Shown one piece after another: positions 1 to 6,025 of a DNA stretch of 11,909 nucleotides; within the stretch, counting starts at the first letter, position 1; every line of letters starts with the position of its first letter. Below the pieces are notes generated by a model that worked only from the letters and a program-made list of their open reading frames with translations, did no database searches and was not told the DNA's origin. This DNA is from an uncultured Eubacterium sp. (GTDB lineage: Bacteria; Bacillota; Clostridia; Lachnospirales; Lachnospiraceae), in NCBI GenBank assembly GCA_905236295.1, contig CAJOQF010000149.1, forward strand, positions 1 through 11,909. Reading direction: 5' to 3'. The translations under genes and the position numbers were made by a program.

Positions 1-524
1 GATATCTGACGGCGATCGAGCTCTATCTGTTTCTCGCCGATACCTTTGTTTGCGCGGCTGCCGCCGCCTCCGCTCTGGCGACCGAGATGCTTCCACATAC
101 CGGTAAGACGGGGCAGCATATATTGAAGATAAGCTGACTCAACCTGAAGTCTTGCCTCTTTCGTCCGGGCTCTTCTTGAAAAAATCTCTAAAATAAGGTT
201 CGTTCGATCCCATACGGGCACATCGATAACCTTTTGAAGGTTCTTCATCTGCGCGGGGGACAGGTTTCCTAGACAGACCACATGTTCAGCGTTCATGTAT
301 TTTACGAGTTCTGCAAGCTCCGCTGCCTTTCCCGAACCGAACCAGGTGGCGTTGTCCGGATGCGGAAGGGTTTGGGTTATTATTCCCGCAACCTTGAGGT
401 CGCATGCCTCACAGAGGTTTTCGAGCTCGTCCATGGCGCGCTCGAATTCATCTTCGTCCTCGGATGTGCGCAGTCCGGCGATAACCACAGGGATAAGGTT
501 TTCTTTGTCAGTTGTTTTGTTCAT
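1..524 (-). CDS. hflX: GTPase HflX, N-terminal part (cut by window edge)
   Basis: Reads leftwards from an ATG at 522-524 and is still open at base 1, giving about 174 residues. HflX is a GTPase that binds the 50S subunit and helps split or rescue stalled ribosomes under stress. The visible part is the HflX-specific N-terminal domain: near residues 55-75 is the TWFGSGKAAELAELV stretch, near 110 is VWDRTNLILEIFSRRA, and near 135 is LQYMLPRLTGMWKHLGRQ. A glycine-rich linker then leads into GEKQIELDRR, just before where the G domain should begin. The G1-G5 motifs lie outside the window. The start is supported by a GGGAG ribosome binding site at 535-539, 10 nt upstream. It is divergent from flaG and has no obvious functional tie to motility. 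The family call is firm; whether the gene is intact cannot be seen. Confidence 0.93.
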   Translation of the reverse strand, partial: MNKTTDKENLIPVVIAGLRTSEDEDEFERAMDELENLCEACDLKVAGIITQTLPHPDNATWFGSGKAAELAELVKYMNAEHVVCLGNLSPAQMKNLQKVIDVPVWDRTNLILEIFSRRARTKEARLQVESAYLQYMLPRLTGMWKHLGRQSGGGGSRANKGIGEKQIELDRRQI

Positions 525-561
525 GATAGGATATCTCCCGATAAATTTAATGATATTTAAT

Positions 562-590
562 AATATAACCGTAAAAAGTGGTTAAGTAAA
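562..590 (-). promoter_or_regulatory. Candidate sigma-A promoter for hflX
   Basis: Read on the minus strand, TTTACT (585-590) is followed after 17 nt by TATATT (562-567). This is four of six and five of six to the vegetative consensus, with ideal spacing, and gives a leader of roughly 30 nt before the hflX ATG. The -35 element overlaps the upstream element of the divergent SigD promoter for flaG. A weaker alternative lies farther upstream (TTGATT-N16-TATAAA on the minus strand, around 645-672). Confidence 0.45.
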
Positions 591-609
591 TAAGATTTGC
601 TGCCGATAA
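583..609 (+). promoter_or_regulatory. SigD (sigma-28) promoter for flaG-fliD
   Basis: TAAGTAAA (583-590), an 11-nt spacer, then GCCGATAA (602-609). The -10 octamer is a perfect match to the enterobacterial sigma-28 consensus. Counted as TAAR-N15-GCCGATAA, the spacing is canonical too. The predicted start is near 616, giving a leader of about 75 nt before flaG. The same architecture recurs upstream of fliS and of the minus-strand FliD-like gene. Confidence 0.85.
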
Positions 610-689
610 ATAAGTTGACGCATAGAATAGATGTATGTCTATTTATACTTGACATTTTTTCAAAATCAAAACTACAGGGAGGTGGTTTG

Positions 690-1097
690 ATGACTTTAGA
701 AGCAGTAAACGGCGGAGCAATGTACACAACACCGAGCCAGCCGGAACCGGAAACGCTCAAGGTTGAAAAAGCAGCGGCTATGACCAAACCTATGAGAACG
801 GCTGAGATAGTGGACATTACAGAGAATGCTAATAAAGCTAAAAAAGAAGGAGCTATGGATGACTCCGAAAATAAGGCTGCCAAGAATTCTCAGATCAAGG
901 ATGCTGTTGACAAGATCAACAAGCAGGCGAACACAGAGGCTGTGTTCGGAATTCATGACGCCACAAACAGAGTTACGATCAAAATTGTAGACAAAGATTC
1001 AAAGAAGGTTATAAAAGAGCTTCCGCCTGAGGAAACTCTCGATATGATCGCAAAGGTATGGGAGCTCGCCGGACTATTTGTTGACGAAAAAAGATAG
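690..1097 (+). CDS. flaG: Flagellar protein FlaG
   Basis: A 135-residue protein of the FlaG family, which influences flagellar filament length and is usually encoded next to fliD. The C-terminal half carries the family signature: FGIHDATNRVTIKIVD, then KKVIKELPPEETLDMIAK, ending WELAGLFVDEKR. The N-terminal half (residues 1-65) is low-complexity, rich in Glu, Lys, Ala and Pro, and poorly conserved in the family. The ATG at 690 was chosen because GGGAGGTGG lies directly upstream (678-686). An in-frame ATG at 597 would put the ribosome binding site inside the gene and start upstream of the predicted transcript start. It is co-transcribed with fliD (11-nt gap) from the SigD promoter at 583-609. 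The ribosome binding site lies inside TACAGGGAGGT (673-683), a near-consensus CsrA site. Confidence 0.93.
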   Translation: MTLEAVNGGAMYTTPSQPEPETLKVEKAAAMTKPMRTAEIVDITENANKAKKEGAMDDSENKAAKNSQIKDAVDKINKQANTEAVFGIHDATNRVTIKIVDKDSKKVIKELPPEETLDMIAKVWELAGLFVDEKR

Positions 1098-1108
1098 GAG
1101 GTTAGAGT

Positions 1109-3394
1109 ATGGCTATCAGAATTTCCGGAATGGTATCCGGGCTCGATACAGACTCTATCGTACAGGAGCTTGTCAAGGCGTACGACACAAAGAAAGAAAA
1201 GGTTGTTAAGAGCCAGACCAAACTTTCATGGAAGCAGGAATCATGGAAGTCATTAAACTCCGAAGTGTACAGCCTTTATAATAAAGTAGGTACATTTAGA
1301 TACGACTCAGCATACAATTTAAAAAGCGCGACGGTTTCAGACTCCACAAAGGCATCGGTTACGGCCGGTACCGGAGCGGTAGTCGGAACCCAGTCTTTAA
1401 AGATCAAACAGCTTGCCACCTCGGGATACATGACCGGATCAAAGATCACCTCTCAGAGTGGAGCTGCAGTTACAGCCAGCACCAAGATGAGCGAGCTTGG
1501 GATCAAGGACAAGGCAACATTCAAGGTTACGGACGCAGAGGGCAATGAAAAGAAGGTCGAGATTAACAAGGACATGAAGATGTCCGAGGTTGTCACAGCC
1601 TTTCAGGATGCCGGAGTCAACGCATCATTCGACTCGGCCAACGGGCGTATGTTCATAAGCTCGTCAAAGAGCGGCAAGGCGTCGGACTTTACGATCGAGC
1701 CGGACGGTAAGGCATACAGCCTCGATACTGCGACCGGCAAGTACAAGATGAGCGCCAACTTCGACGCTGCGGTAGCACTCGGTCTTGTGACTTCGAAGTA
1801 TATTAAAACTATACAGAAGCAGGCATTGGCGGAGGATGTTAAAGCGGCAGCCCAAAAATATGCGACGTCACTTCCAACTACGACTACATTGCCAGAAAGT
1901 GATTACACATCAATTCCGTTCCCGCCAAGTGATAGTAATATTCAGGAAGGCGCTAGTGTTACGGTTAATGACTCGGGCAATGAGTGGAAGGTCTCGTACA
2001 ATGGAGGCGCGTACGATATAGTAACAGATAATGCCGATGGTACATACACCACAAAGAGGTATGAAGCAGGAGATGTGTATAAATACACAACAAAGACTGC
2101 TATCACCTATGGCGAAAATGACACCTACTCCATAGTCACAGATTACATACATGGAGAGAATGCCGGAGATAAAGAGACCACAGCACTTACTTATGATGGG
2201 GGGCAGTATACAAAGACAGAAACTACGTTCTCACAGTCTGCATATGATAGTTTTATTGAAGCGCATACGCCGACCGATGAAGATCTGTCCTATGATGATC
2301 TGTCCGATACTCCGACACTTGACGCTATAAACGAGTTGCTTTCAAGAACTACTGCGGAGACGGACGAAAACGGAAATGTTATCACAAGGGCATACGGTTT
2401 TGTTAAAGATGGCAGTATAAATTCAACCAACCTGTCAACCATGATCGAGGGCAAAGACGCAACCATCGAACTTAACGGCGCTGAGTTTACATCATCATCA
2501 AACTCCTTTACGATCAACGGTCTTACCATTAATGCGCAGGAAGAGACGGGCGACAAGGCTATCACGATAACGACTTCTACGGACGCCCAGGGTATTTACG
2601 ACAAGATTAAGGATTTCTTCTCATCGTATAACGATCTGATAAACAAGATGACAAGTCTTTACAATGCGGATTCTGCCAAAGACTATGAGCCGCTTACAGA
2701 CGAAGAAAAGGAAGAGATGTCGGATGACGAGATTGAGAAATGGGAGCAAAAGATAAAAGATTCGCTTCTTAGACGTGATTCGACCCTCAGCTCACTTATG
2801 AGCACGATGACATCTGCGATGTCAGGTTCGGCATACATCGACGACAAGGGCGTTGGAATCGTATACAATGTGTCGAAAGCAGCATATTACTACGGCGATA
2901 AAGAGGTAGGAAAAACGATGAGTGAGGTGAAAGGCTTTGCAGCAAGCAACGGCAACTTCACATCATATGCGCTTTCAAGCTTCGGAATAGCGACACTCGG
3001 ATTCTTAAACGCAAAGTCAAACGAGTACAATGCTTACCACATAGACGGAGACGAGGACGACGACAGCACATCAGGCAAGAAGGATAAGCTCATGGCAGCT
3101 ATCAACGAGAACCCGGAGGCAGTCATCTCGTTCATGAAGAATCTTTCTTCAACGCTCTACGGAAATATCGACAACATGATGAAGTCGACGAGCATGAGCA
3201 GCGCATACACCGTCTACAACGACAAGCAGATGAATCAGGAGTACAGCGATTACACGACGAGCATCAAAAAGTGGGAGACAAAACTCGAGGATCTCGAGGA
3301 CTACTACTACGACAAATTTGCTCACATGGAGACAATGCTTCAGAAGCTTCAGGATTCGACGTCATCTATTTCATCTTTGCTCGGTACGGGCTGA
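1109..3394 (+). CDS. fliD: Flagellar hook-associated protein 2 / filament cap FliD
   Basis: A 761-residue filament-capping protein. It is secreted through the flagellar export apparatus and forms the cap under which flagellin subunits fold. The N-terminal domain (about 1-100) has the signature ISGMVSGLDTDSIVQELVKAY, then KSATVSDSTKASVTAGTGA and LKIKQLATSGYM. The FliD C-terminal domain (about 430-755) contains IELNGAEFTSSSNSFTINGL, FFSSYNDLINKM and the terminal coil YYYDKFAHMETMLQKLQDST. Residues about 240-420 form a Tyr/Thr/Asp-rich insert, probably the exposed, variable part of the cap; it makes the protein longer than the Bacillus form (about 500 residues). AGGAGG lies just upstream of the ATG, and flaG ends 11 nt earlier. 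Expression is from the shared SigD promoter. Identity is secure. Confidence 0.97.
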   Translation: MAIRISGMVSGLDTDSIVQELVKAYDTKKEKVVKSQTKLSWKQESWKSLNSEVYSLYNKVGTFRYDSAYNLKSATVSDSTKASVTAGTGAVVGTQSLKIKQLATSGYMTGSKITSQSGAAVTASTKMSELGIKDKATFKVTDAEGNEKKVEINKDMKMSEVVTAFQDAGVNASFDSANGRMFISSSKSGKASDFTIEPDGKAYSLDTATGKYKMSANFDAAVALGLVTSKYIKTIQKQALAEDVKAAAQKYATSLPTTTTLPESDYTSIPFPPSDSNIQEGASVTVNDSGNEWKVSYNGGAYDIVTDNADGTYTTKRYEAGDVYKYTTKTAITYGENDTYSIVTDYIHGENAGDKETTALTYDGGQYTKTETTFSQSAYDSFIEAHTPTDEDLSYDDLSDTPTLDAINELLSRTTAETDENGNVITRAYGFVKDGSINSTNLSTMIEGKDATIELNGAEFTSSSNSFTINGLTINAQEETGDKAITITTSTDAQGIYDKIKDFFSSYNDLINKMTSLYNADSAKDYEPLTDEEKEEMSDDEIEKWEQKIKDSLLRRDSTLSSLMSTMTSAMSGSAYIDDKGVGIVYNVSKAAYYYGDKEVGKTMSEVKGFAASNGNFTSYALSSFGIATLGFLNAKSNEYNAYHIDGDEDDDSTSGKKDKLMAAINENPEAVISFMKNLSSTLYGNIDNMMKSTSMSSAYTVYNDKQMNQEYSDYTTSIKKWETKLEDLEDYYYDKFAHMETMLQKLQDSTSSISSLLGTG

Positions 3395-3405
3395 TAGTAT
3401 GAGGA

Positions 3406-3419
3406 GGCTTGTCGAAGCC
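3406..3419. repeat. Small GTCG-loop hairpin after fliD
   Basis: GGCTT (3406-3410), loop GTCG, AAGCC (3415-3419), starting 11 nt past the fliD stop. A T-run (TTTTTT) comes only about 14 nt later, so this is not a canonical terminator. A closely related palindrome with the same GTCG loop and flanks (TATGAGG before, CCAA after) follows the glycosyltransferase gene at 5876-5887. The match suggests a short dispersed palindromic element. Confidence 0.4.
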
Positions 3420-3452
3420 AAAAGTTAATAAATTTTTTATCGGATTACAGAT

Positions 3453-3479
3453 TAAGTTTTAAGAACTTACTTCCGATAT
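3453..3479 (+). promoter_or_regulatory. SigD (sigma-28) promoter for fliS
   Basis: TAAG (3453-3456, within TTAAGTTTT), a 15-nt spacer, then TCCGATAT (3472-3479). CCGATAT is the Bacillus SigD -10 consensus. Spacing is the same as in the flaG promoter. The predicted start is near 3487, giving a leader of about 95 nt before fliS. Confidence 0.78.
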
Positions 3480-3524
3480 AGATTGTGTAAGTTAGAAAAT
3501 TCAAGCTATACGCAATTTAGATAA

Positions 3525-3574
3525 ATTTGAAAAAGGATTTTCAAATCAGATTGAAAAAGGATGTTCTAAGGAGG
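3525..3574 (+). promoter_or_regulatory. fliS leader hairpin with candidate CsrA sites
   Basis: A 9-bp inverted repeat, ATTTGAAAA (3525-3533) and TTTTCAAAT (3538-3546), presents AGGA as its 4-nt loop. A second GGA lies in AAAAAGGATGT (3554-3564), which matches the CsrA consensus core ARGGAUGU. A third GGA is in the AAGGAGG ribosome binding site (3568-3574). TTGAAAAAGGAT occurs twice (3527-3538 and 3551-3562). Paired GGA sites, one in a hairpin loop and one at the ribosome binding site, are typical of CsrA-repressed leaders; function here is inference. Confidence 0.45.
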
Positions 3575-3582
3575 AAATTATT

Positions 3583-3969
3583 ATGGCACTTAACAGAGGA
3601 TATGCAGCATATGCGAACAGCAGAATACTTACCGCATCGCCGGCAGAACTCACACTTATGCTCTATGAGGGAGCTATAAAGTTTTGCAATATGGCTATAA
3701 TAAGCATAGAGAAAAATAAGATGGGAGATGCCCATACAAATATCCGCAAGGTAGAAAATATTATCAGAGAGTTCAATGCGACATTGGATGACAGATATCC
3801 GGTAGCGCAGGATTTCAGAAATGTATATGAGTATCTTCTTCAGAGACTGTTCCAGGCTAATATCAAGAAGGATACAGAGATTCTTCAGGAAGTGCTTAAG
3901 CACCTTCGCACCATGAGAGATACATGGAAAGAAGTTATGCAGACAGGGAAGGCTGTTAAAGGCGCATAA
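3583..3969 (+). CDS. fliS: Flagellin export chaperone FliS
   Basis: A 128-residue cytoplasmic chaperone. FliS binds the C-terminal disordered part of flagellin, stops it polymerising in the cytosol and delivers it to the export gate. Family marks are visible throughout: GYAAYANSRILTASPAELTLMLYEGAIKF at residues 5-33, the AHTNIRKVENIIREF helix, LDDRYPVAQDFRNVYEYLLQRL, and a C-terminal helix with LRTMRDTWKEVM. Length is normal for the family. AAGGAGG at 3568-3574 with 8-nt spacing fixes the start. It has its own SigD promoter (3453-3479) and a strong terminator follows, so it appears to be a single-gene transcript. No flagellin gene is in the window. Confidence 0.97.
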   Translation: MALNRGYAAYANSRILTASPAELTLMLYEGAIKFCNMAIISIEKNKMGDAHTNIRKVENIIREFNATLDDRYPVAQDFRNVYEYLLQRLFQANIKKDTEILQEVLKHLRTMRDTWKEVMQTGKAVKGA

Positions 3970-3987
3970 GATCGTAAAAGGGAGTTT

Positions 3988-4024
3988 AAATGGAGCTGAC
4001 GCGTAAGTGTTGGCTCCATTTTTT
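3988..4024 (+). terminator. Intrinsic terminator after fliS
   Basis: AAATGGAGC (3988-3996) pairs with GCTCCATTT (4013-4021), a 9-bp stem with a 16-nt loop, followed by an uninterrupted run of T to 4024. It lies 18 nt after the fliS stop and separates fliS from the downstream chaperone-glycosyltransferase transcript. Confidence 0.9.
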
Positions 4025-4025
4025 A

Positions 4026-4054
4026 TTGCATGACTTATAAAACAAATATATAAT
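4026..4054 (+). promoter_or_regulatory. Candidate sigma-A promoter for the fliT-like operon
   Basis: TTGCAT (4026-4031), 17-nt spacer, then a perfect TATAAT (4049-4054). The -35 element is only half-matched but the -10 element and spacing are ideal. It lies immediately after the fliS terminator. It may originally have served the acyltransferase whose remnant follows. No SigD-type element is visible here, so this transcript may be expressed differently from fliS. Confidence 0.5.
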
Positions 4055-4085
4055 GGGGATAAATATTTTTTTGGGAGAGAAAAAG

Positions 4086-4193
4086 GTGATACACGGAAAT
4101 ATCGGAGTGGAGTTTTTCCTCCTGGTTTCGGGATACCTGATGGCAAGGAGTATATACAAGAGTCTGTACGATAGTGGCTTATGCAATATCTAA
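4086..4193 (+). pseudogene. Acyltransferase-3 family remnant (35 codons)
   Basis: A short reading frame from a GTG at 4086, preceded by GGGAGAG, to a TAA at 4191. It encodes HGNIGVEFFLLVSGYLMARS plus a short tail. This matches the conserved second-helix signature of membrane acyltransferase family 3 (O-antigen/OafA-like), usually written as G-x-I-G-V-E-F-F-F-I-L-S-G-F-L. Full members are 330-650 residues with about 10 membrane helices; here both the first helix and everything after about residue 35 are missing. An in-frame ATG at 4053 would add 11 residues but has no ribosome binding site. I read it as a decayed gene fragment between the fliS terminator and the fliT-like gene. It could still be translated as a small membrane peptide or leader ORF. 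Confidence 0.5.
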
Positions 4194-4238
4194 GTTGATC
4201 AGGAATAGAAAATCAAATAAAAAGGCGGAGATGAGTGT

Positions 4239-4724
4239 ATGAACAGATTAGGAGAAAACTATTTGGAGATAATGATCACAAGCCTCAAAAAGAAGATAGA
4301 GGTACTGGATCGGATAATAGCGATGAATGAGAAGCAGGAGAGGGCATTAAAAGACCCGAACCTCACTCCGGATGAGTTTGAGTCTGTCGTGGATGAAAAG
4401 GCTAAGTGCATTGAGGATATGGAGCTTCTGGATTCGGGCTTCGAGTCATTGTATGAGAAGATGAGGGTTGAGCTTCGGGAAAACAAAAAGGCTCACGAAG
4501 TTGAGATCATCCGTATGCAGGAGCTGATCCGCAAGATAACCGACAAGACAACCAAGATTCAGGTTATGGAGAAACGTAACCGCGATGAGGCGTTCAAGAA
4601 ATTCAGCCAGGTTCGCGACCAGGTAAAAGAGATCCGCACCGGACATAAGGTTGCCACCGAGTATTATCGAAACATGCTGAAATTGAATATGGTGGACGCT
4701 CAGTTTATGGACAATAAAAGGTGA
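4239..4724 (+). CDS. FliT/FlgN-like flagellar chaperone (putative)
   Basis: A 161-residue, highly charged, almost entirely helical protein with no signal peptide or membrane segment. Long heptad-like stretches at residues 10-50 and 75-130 predict coiled coil. Position after fliS and before a glycosyltransferase, together with size and helical make-up, fits the FliT/FlgN class of small cytoplasmic chaperones, which hold hook-associated proteins such as FliD or FlgK/FlgL before export. Sequence signatures for that class are weak, so this rests partly on context. GGCGGAG at 4224-4230 supports the ATG at 4239. The stop at 4722-4724 overlaps the ribosome binding region of the next gene, giving translational coupling. 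A general coiled-coil protein of unknown role is the alternative. Confidence 0.65.
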   Translation: MNRLGENYLEIMITSLKKKIEVLDRIIAMNEKQERALKDPNLTPDEFESVVDEKAKCIEDMELLDSGFESLYEKMRVELRENKKAHEVEIIRMQELIRKITDKTTKIQVMEKRNRDEAFKKFSQVRDQVKEIRTGHKVATEYYRNMLKLNMVDAQFMDNKR

Positions 4725-4726
4725 TA

Positions 4727-5875
4727 ATGAAAACCCTGATTTACAAATGGAAAGCCTACAATTACATGGATATCATTGCCGGGTTTGATGCGGCAGGTAT
4801 CAAGGTAGATATAATCGAGCATTCGTTTACGGACTATGATGGTGATGAAGAGTTCAAAGAAATGCTTTTAGACCGCCTAAAAAAGACGGTCTATGATTTC
4901 GTGTTCACCGTAAACTATTTCGGCGTAATCTCGCAGGCGTGTCACGAGGTCGGGGTGCCCTATGTCATCTGGTCTTGCGACAATCCCTTGATCAGCCTGT
5001 ATCACAAGTCGGCTTTCTACGATGAGAATCGCATTTTTACGTTTGACAAATCCAATTACTATGAGCTAAAAAGCATGGGTATCAAAAATGTCTGGCATCT
5101 TCCGCTGACAGCCGGTTTCGGTCGCATTGACAATGCCGTAAAAAGTGCAGAGCACAAATATCTTCACGATATTTCTTTTGTCGGCTCCCTCTATGAGAAG
5201 AACAGTTATGATGCGATGGAAAGCTATATGTCGGATTATCTGAGAGGCTATCTCGATGGAGTTATAAGGGCTCAGATGAATATAAGCGGGGGCTATATAA
5301 TAGACCGGATGCTTACGACGGACATCCTGATGGAGATTGAGACCTTCTTTGAGCTTGATAAATCAAAGGATTCGTTATCTGATCTGGCACTGATATTTTC
5401 CACAACGGTTCTTGGCTTTAAGGTCGCGGCCCTGACCAGAGTCGAAGCTCTCAATATGCTTTCAAAAAAGTTTGATGTGACTTTGTTTTCAAACAGCCAG
5501 ACTTCACAGGTTCCGCTGTGCAAAAGCCTCGGATCGGTTGATTACTGGACGATGCTCCCGATCGTGTTTAACAACAGCAGGATCAATCTCAATTTCACCA
5601 TACCGAATATCAAAAGCGGAGTTCCGCTCAGAGTGTGGGATATAATGGCGAGCGGTGGACTGTGCATGACAAACTTTACGGCGGAACTGCTTGAACACTT
5701 TAAGCCGGATGAAGATATAGTGATCTTTGAGGACATGGAGGAACTTCGCGACAAGTGCGATTATTATTTAAAGCATGATGAGGCGCGGGAACGCATAGCC
5801 CGATCCGGAATGGAAAAGGTCAGAGACTGTCATAAGATGGAAGACAGGATAAACTATATGGTACAGAAAATATGA
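4727..5875 (+). CDS. CgeB-like glycosyltransferase
   Basis: A 382-residue cytosolic protein resembling the CgeB/DUF3880 glycosyltransferases (GT-B fold). The N-terminal half has MKTLIYKWKAYNYMDIIAGF, a Rossmann-like start, then FVFTVNYFGVISQACHEVG and VPYVIWSCDNP, as in DUF3880. The C-terminal nucleotide-sugar binding region (about 298-320) reads GVPLRVWDIMASGGLCMTNF, matching the family pattern of a glycine pair followed by a hydrophobic stretch. The ATG at 4727 is preferred to an in-frame GTG at 4721 because AAAAGG (4716-4721) is then 5 nt upstream. It starts 2 nt after the fliT-like stop, so the two are co-translated. Context suggests sugar transfer to flagellin or another flagellar protein, but donor and acceptor are unknown. 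The family call is good; the substrate is inference. Confidence 0.82.
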   Translation: MKTLIYKWKAYNYMDIIAGFDAAGIKVDIIEHSFTDYDGDEEFKEMLLDRLKKTVYDFVFTVNYFGVISQACHEVGVPYVIWSCDNPLISLYHKSAFYDENRIFTFDKSNYYELKSMGIKNVWHLPLTAGFGRIDNAVKSAEHKYLHDISFVGSLYEKNSYDAMESYMSDYLRGYLDGVIRAQMNISGGYIIDRMLTTDILMEIETFFELDKSKDSLSDLALIFSTTVLGFKVAALTRVEALNMLSKKFDVTLFSNSQTSQVPLCKSLGSVDYWTMLPIVFNNSRINLNFTIPNIKSGVPLRVWDIMASGGLCMTNFTAELLEHFKPDEDIVIFEDMEELRDKCDYYLKHDEARERIARSGMEKVRDCHKMEDRINYMVQKI

Positions 5876-6013
5876 GGCTGTCGAGCCAAGCGCGCCAATG
5901 CCCAGCTCGAATCCGCTTCTTTTAACAGCTAAAAGGGTTTCATAACCTCCGAGACAAGAATATGCCATATGTAGTCGGGCAAGTTTGCTGACTATATATG
6001 GCATATTCTTGTC
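5876..6013. repeat. Array of consecutive stem-loops between convergent genes
   Basis: Five inverted repeats lie end to end: GGCT/AGCC with GTCG loop (5876-5887); AAGCG/CGCTT (5888-5918); CTTTTA/TAAAAG (5919-5935); GGTT/AACC with TCAT loop (5936-5947); and a 24-bp stem (5953-5976 with 5990-6013). Nearly every base falls in one of these hairpins. There is no T-run on either side, so it is not a standard intrinsic terminator, though it could still stop or insulate the two converging transcripts. A palindromic dispersed repeat or a structured RNA are the alternatives. Confidence 0.6.
5953..6013. repeat. 24-bp inverted repeat hairpin
   Basis: The left arm 5953-5976 starts GACAAGAATATGCC and the right arm 5990-6013 ends GGCATATTCTTGTC. 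All 24 positions pair, with a single G-U wobble, around a 13-nt loop (5977-5989). It ends 12 nt beyond the stop of the minus-strand FliD-like gene. It is far longer than a typical terminator stem and lacks the U-run. Confidence 0.85.
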
Positions 6014-6025
6014 GAGTGCTGAGAG

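Noticed and set aside
650..678. TTGACA at 650-655 as a sigma-A promoter for flaG
   Set aside because: The hexamer at 17-nt spacing is TACAGG, which overlaps the ribosome binding site; the SigD promoter explains the gene better.
597..689. Longer start (ATG at 597) for FlaG
   Set aside because: It would begin upstream of the predicted SigD transcription start, has no ribosome binding site and would bury the strong GGGAGGTGG inside the gene.
1910..2152. Minus-strand and alternate-frame ORFs inside fliD
   Set aside because: They overlap a continuous, well-supported FliD frame, lack start signals and resemble nothing known.
3541..4146. 201-codon open frame on the minus strand opposite fliS
   Set aside because: It is antisense to a secure fliS gene, crosses its terminator, has no convincing ribosome binding site and resembles no family; a frame shadow.
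4721..4726. GTG start at 4721 for the glycosyltransferase
   Set aside because: No ribosome binding site at proper distance; AAAAGG fits the ATG at 4727.
5768..6004. 78-codon minus-strand open frame across the hairpin array
   Set aside because: Its end lies in the glycosyltransferase gene and its start in the 24-bp inverted repeat; no ribosome binding site, so the DNA structure explains it better than coding.
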